From: Litoribrevibacter euphylliae
GTDB taxonomy: Bacteria; Pseudomonadota; Gammaproteobacteria; Pseudomonadales; Litoribrevibacteraceae
Assembly (NCBI RefSeq): GCF_042646085.1
Contig: NZ_JBHRSZ010000002.1
Coordinates: forward strand, 124,001-188,000
DNA length: 64,000 bases
Direction of reading: 5' to 3'
Position 1 is the first letter of the stretch. Each line of letters begins with the position of its first letter. The position numbers were made by a program, and so were the translations under genes. The notes under the pieces are model-generated. The model did no database searches, was not told the DNA's origin, and was given only the letters and a program-made list of their open reading frames with translations. Below, piece by piece: positions 17,252 to 25,291 of this stretch.

Positions 17252-18385
17252 TTATTCGTGCTGAAGATCGTCTGGAATTGGGAAGTCCTTCGGATCTTTT
17301 GGTTTCGGCCCTCGGCCCGCCATGTATTGATCCATCTGGAAGATATAAGCCAGCACTTGTGCTATTGCAACATACAACCCTTCTGGAATTTCATCACCAA
17401 TTTCAGTGTTGTAGTAAATCGAACGCGCTAACGGCGGAGCCTCTAGTATTGGAATGTCGTATTCATTACCAATCTCACGAATTTTCAAGGCGATCTGATC
17501 CGCTCCTTTCGCCAACATGATCGGCGCAGACGAAATACTTGGATCGTATTTCAATGCAACAGAATAGTGGGTCGGGTTGGTAATAATGACGTCTGCATCG
17601 GGAACATCCCCCATCATACGACGCTGCGCCATTTCCATCTGCAATTGACGAACTTTACGCTTAACTTCCGGCTTACCTTCCGTTTCTTTAAATTCATCTT
17701 TAATGTCTTGCATGCTCATTTTCAGCTTTTTGGCATGTTCGTAAATTTGATACGGAACATCAATCGCAGCAATGATTAAAGTAGATGCCGATAAGGCAAT
17801 CGCACTCCAAAGAATAATATTGGCACTATGCGCAAGCGCCGACTCCATAGACTCCATCGGCAAAAACAAAATTTCAGTCTGATACCAATCCATAATTAAG
17901 ACCGCCAGACCACCAACCAAGGTAACTTTGAGCAAGCCTTTTACCAATTCGACCAAAGACCGCATCGAGAACATGCGTTTTAATCCACTGATGGGATTAA
18001 TACGACTGCCTTTTGGCATAATCGCTTTGCTAGCGAAGTTCCAACCACCTAGCCCGAGCGGCCCGATGATTGCTGCAACGGTCAACACACCCATCAAAGG
18101 AACGAGCGCCAAAACGACTTCATTTGCCGCGCTCGCCAAATGAATGGCCATTTGCTTGGTGTCGTAAATAGCAGCTCGTTCAATAGAAAGATTATCTTTC
18201 ATCATGCCAATCACAGAATTGACAATACGATCACCAAAGACCCAAAGCCCCACTGCACCGGCCATTAAAACAGTAAAGGTACTGAGTTCCCGCGACCGGG
18301 GAACATCGCCTTCTTCACGCGCCTTTTCTAACCGCCTGGGCGTCGCCTCTTCTGTTTTTTCCTGACTGCTGTCTTCTTCTGCCAT
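17252..18385 (-). CDS. flhB: Flagellar export switch protein FlhB
   Basis: 377 residues. The N-terminal tail 'EKTEEATPRRLEKAREEGDV' is diagnostic, then four membrane helices and a cytoplasmic domain with the autocleavage motif in 'ADVIITNPTHYSVALKYDP'. Self-cleavage within NPTH lets the apparatus change from hook to filament substrates when FliK signals. The stand-alone FlhX-type protein at 1151-1453 repeats its last segment. There is a 104-base gap to fliR, with no overlap as often found. Confidence 0.98.
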   Translation of the reverse strand: MAEEDSSQEKTEEATPRRLEKAREEGDVPRSRELSTFTVLMAGAVGLWVFGDRIVNSVIGMMKDNLSIERAAIYDTKQMAIHLASAANEVVLALVPLMGVLTVAAIIGPLGLGGWNFASKAIMPKGSRINPISGLKRMFSMRSLVELVKGLLKVTLVGGLAVLIMDWYQTEILFLPMESMESALAHSANIILWSAIALSASTLIIAAIDVPYQIYEHAKKLKMSMQDIKDEFKETEGKPEVKRKVRQLQMEMAQRRMMGDVPDADVIITNPTHYSVALKYDPSISSAPIMLAKGADQIALKIREIGNEYDIPILEAPPLARSIYYNTEIGDEIPEGLYVAIAQVLAYIFQMDQYMAGRGPKPKDPKDFPIPDDLQHE

Positions 18386-18489
18386 GACTTAACACCCTTC
18401 AAAGTCAATTTTGTTGAGACATTGCGGAGATCGCTGAGTCCAGAGTTTCCTCATCCGAATGAACCGATGAGCCCAAAAAGTTTAAAAGC

Positions 18490-19266
18490 CTAAGCCTTGA
18501 TGAGCACACGCATAAACATCAAGGTGTCAGACACAAACATCTGATACAGAGCTAAAACATTGACTTGTGAAACCCACATCACAAATAAACCAAACACCAA
18601 CGTAAACGGAAAACCCAAAGCAAACATGTTCATCTGCGGTGCAGCCCTACTCATCACACCAAAGGCCATATTAACGACTGTCAAAGCAACGATTGCTGGC
18701 AAAGCAATGAGAACCGCCCCAGCAAACATCCAGCTTCCCCACAAAGGAATCAATCTCAGATCTTCAACGGTCAGACCTTGCACATTCACTGGAATGGTAT
18801 AAAAACTCTCGATCAAAACTTCCAAAACCACCAAATGACCATTGGTAGAAATAAACAGTAAGGTCACCATCATTAAGTAGAACTGAGACACTACCGCAAC
18901 ACTGATCCCATTCGCGGGGTCATTCATCAATGCGAAGCCAAGTCCCATTTTCATACCAATCACCTGACCCGCTATCACAAATAGCTGGGTTAAGAGCTGT
19001 AAGACAAAACCCAGGCATAAACCGATCAACACTTGATGCATAATCAACAACAAATGCTCCACCGCTAATGGATCCATTCTCGGTACTTCAGGCAGAACGG
19101 GTGTCACCATAATAGTGATGACAAAGGCCAGCAGCAGTCGAACCCGTGCAGGAACGAAGTTGGCTCCAAAAAACGGAGCCGCTAGCATAAATCCGGCAAT
19201 ACGAAACATGGGCCACATATAACGACCAACCCATGCAGTAATTTCCGGGGTGCTGACTTCAATCAT
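18490..19266 (-). CDS. fliR: Flagellar export gate protein FliR
   Basis: 258 residues, about six membrane helices, starting 'EITAWVGRYMWPMFRIAGFM' with 'AAPFFGANFVPARVRLLLAF' as in the family. With FliP and FliQ it forms the conical export channel. The 56-base gap to fliQ carries no hairpin, so fliOPQR and flhB can be read together. Confidence 0.97.
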   Translation of the reverse strand: MIEVSTPEITAWVGRYMWPMFRIAGFMLAAPFFGANFVPARVRLLLAFVITIMVTPVLPEVPRMDPLAVEHLLLIMHQVLIGLCLGFVLQLLTQLFVIAGQVIGMKMGLGFALMNDPANGISVAVVSQFYLMMVTLLFISTNGHLVVLEVLIESFYTIPVNVQGLTVEDLRLIPLWGSWMFAGAVLIALPAIVALTVVNMAFGVMSRAAPQMNMFALGFPFTLVFGLFVMWVSQVNVLALYQMFVSDTLMFMRVLIKA

Positions 19267-19322
19267 AAAATGCTCTTATGCCCTGCCTGATGTAAACGAA
19301 CGGTGTTTTATCCAATCGCCAT

Positions 19323-19592
19323 CTATCCAATAACTAATGGAATGCTGGTGATCAGTCGTTCGGTGTAGTCAATTAACTCACGCATCAGCCAAGGTCCAGC
19401 CACAATCAAAGTAAACAAAGTAATAATTAAACGAGGCAAGAAGGTCAATGTTTGTTCGTTAATCTGAGTCGCCGCCTGAAAGGTCGAAACAATCAACCCC
19501 ACAATCAAACTGGGCGTAATAATCAGACCAACCATAATCATCACCAGATAGATCGCGTCCGAGAAAATATCAATTACTACTTCAGGAGTCAT
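19323..19592 (-). CDS. fliQ: Flagellar export gate protein FliQ
   Basis: 89 residues with two membrane hairpin helices. 'PEVVIDIFSDAIYLVMIMVG' and 'GLIVSTFQAATQINEQTLTF' are the family signatures. Standard length. Four copies line the FliPQR channel. The gene starts 13 bases after fliP. Confidence 0.97.
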   Translation of the reverse strand: MTPEVVIDIFSDAIYLVMIMVGLIITPSLIVGLIVSTFQAATQINEQTLTFLPRLIITLFTLIVAGPWLMRELIDYTERLITSIPLVIG

Positions 19593-19605
19593 AGCTCATC
19601 CCTCA

Positions 19606-20358
19606 TCACACGTTAAAACTGGAAGCCAAAGTGCCAATGATCAATGACCAACCATCCACCAACACAAACAGCATGATCTTGAACGGCAACGAAATAATAA
19701 TTGGAGATAACATCATCATACCCATGGCCATCAAAACCGACGCCACCACCATATCCAAGATCAAGAACGGAATAAAAATCAGGAAGCCAATCTGAAATGC
19801 AGTTTTTAATTCACTGGTAACAAACGCAGGAACGACAATGGAAATCGGCAAATCTTCAGGCCCTTCAATGTCGGTTCTACCAGAAATACGGACAAACAAC
19901 GCAATATCATCTTCGCGGGTTTGTCCGAGCATAAACTCTTTGATGGGCTTTTCTGCCCGTTCCAACGCTTGTAACGAGGTAATTTCTTCATCCATATAAG
20001 GAATCAATGCATTCTTATGAATTTTTTCCAACACCGGGGTCATAATGAAGAACGTCAAAAATAAGGCTAACCCGATCATAATCTGGTTAGAAGGCGACTG
20101 CTGAAGCCCCATCGCTTGACGGGTAATGGAAAAGACGATGATGATTCGAGTAAAACAGGTCATCATCATGACCGCCGCCGGCAACAAGGTCAGCATGGTC
20201 ATGATGGCTAGAATTTGAATGGTTACCGTGTATTCCTGGCTACCATCAGGATTGGTAGTAAGCGCGACAGCGGGGATGCCTGGTTCAGCCCAAGCTGGCA
20301 GGGTTGTTAATAGACCGACAACAAAACTAATCGTCCACGCTAGACTTTTTAACCTCAT
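19606..20358 (-). CDS. fliP: Flagellar export gate protein FliP
   Basis: 250 residues with a cleavable signal peptide (to about residue 24, ending AWA), then four membrane helices and a periplasmic domain. 'SFTRI'-type region is 'MMTCFTRIIIVFSITRQAMG' and the C-terminal 'VVASVLMAMGMMMLSPIIIS' is clear. The start overlaps the end of fliO by 32 bases, which suggests coupled translation. Confidence 0.98.
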   Translation of the reverse strand: MRLKSLAWTISFVVGLLTTLPAWAEPGIPAVALTTNPDGSQEYTVTIQILAIMTMLTLLPAAVMMMTCFTRIIIVFSITRQAMGLQQSPSNQIMIGLALFLTFFIMTPVLEKIHKNALIPYMDEEITSLQALERAEKPIKEFMLGQTREDDIALFVRISGRTDIEGPEDLPISIVVPAFVTSELKTAFQIGFLIFIPFLILDMVVASVLMAMGMMMLSPIIISLPFKIMLFVLVDGWSLIIGTLASSFNV

Positions 20359-21001
20359 GCAGTGAAGTCCCCTTCAATAATGACTGTAACTTAGCGCCGA
20401 ATACGCTATTTACAGACTCTGCTGAGGACCAGGCTTTACTTTGCTTTTCAGTCTTAAGATCAATCGGTTGATCCAGCACCATAAGCGTTTGCATTGATTG
20501 CGCCGTAATTCCCACCAGAACCTGCTGGCCACCGACGTCAATCAGACATATACGTTCTTTAGTACCTAGAGGCTGTGTTGCCAATATTTTGATCACTGCA
20601 TTACTGTGACCAAATTGACCGCCAGATAAACGTCGGACTAACCATGCAATTACAAAAATCATGCCGATTACTGCAAACAGCCCGGCGACCGTCATTGCTA
20701 ATTGAGTAGTTGACGTTGGAGATTGAGCAGAATCAGTATCAGCCTGACCACCTACAAGTCGCTGAACATAAGGCGAAGCCTGATTGTTATTATCCAAGAC
20801 AGGCGTGTTCGACGCTTCGTTTTCAATACTTGAAGTTTCTACAGGGCTACTTTTATCTACCCCCTGAACATTGGATACTGCTGCTTCTGTTACAAGAGTT
20901 TCTGCAGAAGTATCTGACAGAGATTCTTCTATCGCATAAAGATTGACAGAAAATAAAAAGGCCAAAGATAAGGAAATAGCAGACAATCGATTCACAGGCA
21001 T
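20327..21001 (-). CDS. fliO: Flagellar export accessory protein FliO
   Basis: About 225 residues. Signal peptide at the start ('VNRLSAISLSLAFLFSVNLY'), a Ser/Thr/Asn-rich periplasmic stretch, one membrane helix ('AMTVAGLFAVIGMIFVIAWL') and a FliO domain with 'ILATQPLGTKERICLIDVGG' and 'VLVGITAQSM'. It assists FliP oligomer assembly. I placed the start at ATG 21001; the in-frame GTG at 20995 has AAGGA five bases upstream and may be the true start. The reading frame stays open farther upstream to 21145, but this would precede the signal peptide and overlap the terminator. Confidence 0.9.
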   Translation of the reverse strand: MPVNRLSAISLSLAFLFSVNLYAIEESLSDTSAETLVTEAAVSNVQGVDKSSPVETSSIENEASNTPVLDNNNQASPYVQRLVGGQADTDSAQSPTSTTQLAMTVAGLFAVIGMIFVIAWLVRRLSGGQFGHSNAVIKILATQPLGTKERICLIDVGGQQVLVGITAQSMQTLMVLDQPIDLKTEKQSKAWSSAESVNSVFGAKLQSLLKGTSLHEVKKSSVDD

Positions 21002-21115
21002 CCTTGAGGAGTCATTTTTATAATGGTCACTTTTATAATAGTAGTCACGATGCCCCAGAGCTTGCTCAGAATATCCCTTACATTGCGACCCTACGACCAC
21101 GGAGTTTAGCAGGCT

Positions 21116-21142
21116 AAAAAAAAAGACTCTAGAAGAGTCTTT
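21116..21142 (-). terminator. Intrinsic terminator between fliN and fliO
   Basis: Perfect nine-base stem (AAAGACTCT / AGAGTCTTT) with a 3-base loop, followed on the (-) strand by a run of T. It lies about 95 bases after the fliN stop and about 115 before fliO. This splits a block usually drawn as one fliLMNOPQR operon. Confidence 0.85.
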
Positions 21143-21235
21143 CAAGACAAGCGCTCGATAGTATTTCTGAACATAAACGTCATCAACATGGTACTAATCA
21201 ACACAGTACGGAGCGCTGTGAAATACGGAATTTTT

Positions 21236-21685
21236 CTACCTTAGCTTCTTAATTCGCTCAGTCGGGCTAACCACATCCGTCAAACGAATACCAAACTTCT
21301 CGTTCACCATCACAACTTCGCCATGAGCGATCAGCTGGCCATTCACCAAAACGTCCAGAGGCTCACCCGCAAGACGATCAAGTTCAATCACCGAGCCCTG
21401 GTTTAGCTGAAGTAAATTTCGAATGGAAATTTCAGTATTCCCTACTTCCATAGAGATGGTCACGGGAATATCCAGAATAACATCCAAGTTCGGGTTATCT
21501 GTGTCCGCTAGTAAATCACCATCCGTCGCTTCGTTGGCACCTTTATTTAAAAGATCGTGGCCTGTCGGTTCATCAGCCTCTTCAGCAACACCTGCCTCTT
21601 CCATTGCAGCAGCCCATTCATCCGACAATTGATCTTGGTCGACGTTCTCTTCCTGACCTTCTGGTTTGTTATCTTCTTCAGACAT
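21236..21685 (-). CDS. fliN: Flagellar switch protein FliN
   Basis: 149 residues. An acidic N-terminus (about 70 residues, 'QDQLSDEWAAAMEEAGVAEE') is followed by the SpoA domain: 'LDVILDIPVTISMEVGNTEI', 'NQGSVIELDRLAGEPLDVLV', 'GEVVMVNEKFGIRLTDVV'. It forms the C-ring base with FliM and binds CheY-P. ATG at 21685 has GGGGAG upstream. The fliM stop lies 11 bases before it. Confidence 0.97.
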   Translation of the reverse strand: MSEEDNKPEGQEENVDQDQLSDEWAAAMEEAGVAEEADEPTGHDLLNKGANEATDGDLLADTDNPNLDVILDIPVTISMEVGNTEISIRNLLQLNQGSVIELDRLAGEPLDVLVNGQLIAHGEVVMVNEKFGIRLTDVVSPTERIKKLR

Positions 21686-21696
21686 GGCTACTCCCC

Positions 21697-22668
21697 TTAT
21701 CTCAATCTTTTCTTCACTGGCTTAACAACTTTGGCGGCCAAATGCTCACCAGACACCCCTAACTGACAATCCAAAGTCGGCACTTTGTTCGCTAACATGG
21801 TTATGAACTCAGGCATCTCAACGGGAATAATGTCGCCCTCTTCCCAGTCTACAATCTCTCGCAAGGTCATCTGACGCTTACAAACAGAACCTGTCAAATT
21901 GGCTTTAAGGTCAAGACAATATTCTCGAAGAATACGTTCCCAGCGTTCATCCACTTCATCAATATCACTCTGAACACCTGCATCCAAAATTTCTCTCAGC
22001 GGCTCAATCATAGAGTACGGAATCGTAAGCTGTAGATCACCACCGCCACCATCCAATTCAATGTGGAAGGTACTGATCACAACCACTTCCGCCGGGCTCA
22101 CAATGTTCGCCATCGCCGGGTTCACTTCGGCATTTAAATATTCAAAATTGATATCTAAAATGGTTCCCCAAGCTTCTTTCATGTCGATAAAGAGCTGCTC
22201 AAGTACCATTTGTACAATACGCGTTTCTGTCGGTGTAAATTCACGCCCTTCAATTTTTGCGTGACGACCATCACCGCCAAAAAAGTTGTCCACCAGTTTA
22301 AATACGAGTTTGGCATCAAGAACAAACAGACCTGTTCCTTTTAGTGGACGAACTTTCACTAGGTTCAAGCTGGTAGGTACATACAAAGAGTGGACGTATT
22401 CACCAAACTTCATAATCTGAACACCACCAGAGACAACTTCTGCACTTCGACGTAATAAATTGAACAAACTAATACGCGTATAACGGGCAAAACGCTCATT
22501 GATCATTTCAAGCGTTGGCATCCGACCACGAACAATACGATCCTGGCTGGTAATATCATACGAAGCTACACCTTCAGCGGAACCTGTATCACCATCGGTA
22601 TCCACATCGCCGTCGTCTACACCATGTAATAGCGCATCAATTTCGTCTTGTGAAAGTAAGTCCTGCAC
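21697..22668 (-). CDS. fliM: Flagellar switch protein FliM
   Basis: 323 residues. The N-terminal CheY-binding peptide 'DLLSQDEIDALLHGVDDGDV' leads to the middle CheC-like domain ('TPTETRIVQMVLEQLFIDMK') and a C-terminal SpoA domain. The start codon is GTG (22668), with AGCAGG about 8 bases upstream; no ATG is available in the frame just upstream. FliM carries CheY-P signals to the rotor. Confidence 0.97.
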   Translation of the reverse strand: MQDLLSQDEIDALLHGVDDGDVDTDGDTGSAEGVASYDITSQDRIVRGRMPTLEMINERFARYTRISLFNLLRRSAEVVSGGVQIMKFGEYVHSLYVPTSLNLVKVRPLKGTGLFVLDAKLVFKLVDNFFGGDGRHAKIEGREFTPTETRIVQMVLEQLFIDMKEAWGTILDINFEYLNAEVNPAMANIVSPAEVVVISTFHIELDGGGGDLQLTIPYSMIEPLREILDAGVQSDIDEVDERWERILREYCLDLKANLTGSVCKRQMTLREIVDWEEGDIIPVEMPEFITMLANKVPTLDCQLGVSGEHLAAKVVKPVKKRLR

Positions 22669-22731
22669 AACTCGTACCTGCTATAAATACAGAAGGATAC
22701 ATGTCTTAAAGGCACTAAACACCACAGTTAT

Positions 22732-23232
22732 TTATTGCATAACTATGTTGGTAAATAGCACCTTCTCAACCATTCCTTCACCAATGTTTTCCGCCACCAC
22801 TTTATTAACCACATCAAGCGACAACGATCGTAATTTTTCCTTTCCTTCCGGCGTTTTCAATTCGTTGAAATCTTGCTCTCCGAACAATTGCAACAACGCA
22901 CTTTGTAAGGCCGGATTGTTATTCTTCAATGCTTCTAAAAGTACCGGATCTCGAACCATCAAAGAAACATACACCTGAAGGTATCTCTGTCTCATTCCTA
23001 CTTTATAAGTCACAACAAAAGCAGGCTGAATTTCCATATAAAGCGCCGGTTTTTTAACCTCTTCTTCAGGAACCGCTTCCTCAGCAGCTTCATCATCGCC
23101 GCTTAATACAAGAAAAAGAACACCGCCTATCGAAAGCAAACTTACTAAAGCGACAATTCCAATCACGATCAAAAGTCGCTTCTTACCAGTCTGTTGCGGA
23201 TCAGACATATCTATATCTTGTTCATCGGCCAT
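22732..23232 (-). CDS. fliL: Flagellar basal body protein FliL
   Basis: 166 residues: short cytoplasmic head, one membrane helix ('LLIVIGIVALVSLLSIGGVL'), acidic spacer, and periplasmic FliL domain ('YLQVYVSLMVRDPVLLEALK', 'PEGKEKLRSLSLDVVN'). FliL rings stabilise active stators. ATG has GGAG 5 bases upstream. The 203-base gap to fliK has no sigma54 match that I could find, but it has a 7-base inverted pair (23313-23319 / 23354-23360). Confidence 0.95.
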   Translation of the reverse strand: MADEQDIDMSDPQQTGKKRLLIVIGIVALVSLLSIGGVLFLVLSGDDEAAEEAVPEEEVKKPALYMEIQPAFVVTYKVGMRQRYLQVYVSLMVRDPVLLEALKNNNPALQSALLQLFGEQDFNELKTPEGKEKLRSLSLDVVNKVVAENIGEGMVEKVLFTNIVMQ

Positions 23233-23435
23233 AATGACTCCATTTCATAACTAGCATTAATTGAAGTTTTCCGTTCACTGTTATCTTATTTCTGTCGACA
23301 CTCCGTCATAACAGCGTGCGGCTATTGATACACCTTTTATAGATAATATTCCAGCACGCTCCGATATAATCTACTGAAAACTCTGTAAAAAAATGTACCA
23401 TCACTTCAAGTGTAGCCAACAATTAAGCATTGCAT

Positions 23436-24659
23436 TTAGGCATAGTAATCAACCAATCGCATAGAAGCCGTCGTCACTTTCTGCTGATCCAGGCTCTCAA
23501 GGAAAGCCTCGGCATCGTGCTCTTCACTGTTCATACCGTCACGAGCCATATCAGCTAACATTTCTTCCGCACGGGAATCGTCTTGTTGTTGATCAGAAAC
23601 ATCAACATCAACCTCTTCCATTCCCTGTTCAGCCAACATTTCTCTTAAACGGAAGCTCTGTTGCTCCAACGCATCACGCACACTGGTATTAGGCGAAGTA
23701 AACACAATGCTGGCTTGATCATTATCAATATTGATCTTGACCATCAAGGAACCTAGTTCTGGTGGCGTCAGTTGAATTTCAGCTGTTTGTACATTTTTGC
23801 TTGCCATAATCATGATGCGTTCACCCAGCTCTTGAGAGAACTGACGATTTGTCGGCGGCACAGGAATTCGTTGTAACTGGACTTCAGCATCTTCAACAGC
23901 CGAGTTTTGCGGCTGTGAATATAGATTAACCGGGGCCTGATGAGCTCCACCCGTTATATCTTCGAGCGAGATTGCCATACTAGTCGCCGCGGTATTCGCC
24001 ATCATAGACTTCAAACCATCCAAAACCGACGAAGACGAAAGTTCTTGAGACTGAACCGCTTTCTTTAATAGATGAAGCGAGTCAAGCGACAAGTTTTGCA
24101 AGGAATCAGTTCCTAGAGAACCCTGTCCATTAGCTGACGAGCTGCTGGCGTTTGCATTACCAAAGCGATGAGCCAATTGTGTTGGCAAACTACCCGATGC
24201 ACCAGAGAACAAAGTTTGAGCATCCGTTAGCTGACCTTGTGACAAGTTCTGAATCCACGACATCACCGAACCTGGTGCCAAACTAATTCCAAATTCAGCA
24301 CTTACATCCATTATTTGCTGCGTGATATCTTGATAAGCTTGCTGAAGTTGTTCTTGAGTTAAGGACTCAAGATCACCCAATTGCTCAAAGAAACTCTGTA
24401 AACGAGTTTGAAGCTCTGATAATAGTCCTTCAGGTAACTCCATACCTTCTAGCCCCATTAGGGCATTCATTTCAGGTGGCAAAACACTGCCTTCTTCCGG
24501 CGAATTCGTTCCATTCATTGAGGCCTGATACTGGGCCATCATTTCATTCAGTTGATCAGAAAAGTCCGTGTCGCCATAGCCTCGATTAGCCGTTGTACCT
24601 GAGCCCTTTGAGGCTGTTTGCGTGTCTGTAAGAAAAATTCCAACCTGTGGAGTTGCCAT
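23436..24659 (-). CDS. fliK: Flagellar hook-length control protein FliK
   Basis: 407 residues from ATG 24659, which has GGAG seven bases upstream; the frame extends 11 codons farther but without such a site. The N-terminal two thirds are Gln/Ser/Leu-rich and low in structure. The C-terminal domain contains 'AEIQLTPPELGSLMVKINI' and 'TSVRDALEQQSFRLREMLAE', the Flg_hook signature. It measures the hook and triggers FlhB switching. A sigma54-type promoter is 37 bases upstream. Confidence 0.93.
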   Translation of the reverse strand: MATPQVGIFLTDTQTASKGSGTTANRGYGDTDFSDQLNEMMAQYQASMNGTNSPEEGSVLPPEMNALMGLEGMELPEGLLSELQTRLQSFFEQLGDLESLTQEQLQQAYQDITQQIMDVSAEFGISLAPGSVMSWIQNLSQGQLTDAQTLFSGASGSLPTQLAHRFGNANASSSSANGQGSLGTDSLQNLSLDSLHLLKKAVQSQELSSSSVLDGLKSMMANTAATSMAISLEDITGGAHQAPVNLYSQPQNSAVEDAEVQLQRIPVPPTNRQFSQELGERIMIMASKNVQTAEIQLTPPELGSLMVKINIDNDQASIVFTSPNTSVRDALEQQSFRLREMLAEQGMEEVDVDVSDQQQDDSRAEEMLADMARDGMNSEEHDAEAFLESLDQQKVTTASMRLVDYYA

Positions 24660-24695
24660 GTTTCTGCTCCATAAATCATTACATAAATCCAATGG

Positions 24696-24712
24696 AGCAA
24701 TTAGCTTGCCAA
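24696..24712 (-). promoter_or_regulatory. Candidate sigma54 promoter for fliK
   Basis: The (-) strand reads TTGGCAAGCTAATTGCT, nearly the RpoN consensus, with GG-N10-GC exact and a TTGCT -12 box. Predicted start about 25 bases before the ATG. Confidence 0.8.
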
Positions 24713-24791
24713 GTTAAAGAATTCTAAAAGAAAGGATGAATATTAAGGTCGTGTTTGAGCTAGCGTTTTCAAACAGTTGTATGTGAATAAA

Positions 24792-24826
24792 TACCTAAAT
24801 TAATCGAGAACGGATTAATTTAGGTA
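24792..24826 (-). terminator. Long perfect inverted repeat after hptB, likely terminator
   Basis: Fourteen-base perfect arms (24792-24805 and 24813-24826, TACCTAAATTAATC and its complement) around a 7-base loop. It begins 4 bases after the hptB stop and is followed by TTTATT on the (-) strand. The stem is AT-rich. It may also serve as a site for a dimeric regulator. Confidence 0.6.
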
Positions 24827-24830
24827 ACGA

Positions 24831-25175
24831 CTAACTGAGCTGCTGGGAAAGGAGTTGCTTCACTTGCAGATACTCTTCTTCGATCTGCAGGTAAAGGCTT
24901 TGGATATTAGAAATATCTTGGTTTCTACCTTTATCTTCTGATTCCTTACACAACTCACTTAAGTAAGGTGCGCCAATATTACTGCACGATCCCTTAAAGC
25001 TGTGGCTGACCTTCCCCACTTCAGAAGCATCTTCTGCTTCAATGGCGGCTCTCAAAGCGATTAGTTTTTTATCAGCATCAGTAATAAAGGTTTCAATCAG
25101 ACAATCGAACTCATCTTCCATTACGTCTCTGAGCTCTTCCAATGCGTCTGTATCTAAGTGCTGATGTCCCATCAT
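24831..25175 (-). CDS. hptB: Histidine phosphotransfer protein HptB-like
   Basis: 114 residues, an Hpt four-helix bundle with phospho-His in 'KVSHSFKGSCSNIGAPYLSE'. In Pseudomonas, HptB receives phosphate from hybrid sensors and passes it to the receiver of HsbR. The immediate upstream genes here are the HsbR- and HsbA-like genes, the same trio as in Pseudomonas. The long inverted repeat right after its stop closes the unit. Confidence 0.9.
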   Translation of the reverse strand: MMGHQHLDTDALEELRDVMEDEFDCLIETFITDADKKLIALRAAIEAEDASEVGKVSHSFKGSCSNIGAPYLSELCKESEDKGRNQDISNIQSLYLQIEEEYLQVKQLLSQQLS

Positions 25176-25291
25176 CCATCACTCCCTAAAAAATACACTC
25201 GATTTATAACTCTACCTCAATTACTGAGAGAATGCTTCATTGATTTAATGTTAAGAGACTGTTGCACTTGGGAGTTGAATTCACGGATCAG

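Noticed and set aside
21002..21145. Longer N-terminus of FliO
   Set aside because: It would precede the signal peptide and include the terminator hairpin; the region has no similarity to FliO.
23313..23360. Seven-base inverted pair AGCGTGC / GCACGCT between fliL and fliK
   Set aside because: The loop is about 34 bases with no T-run, so it is neither a good terminator nor a clear operator.
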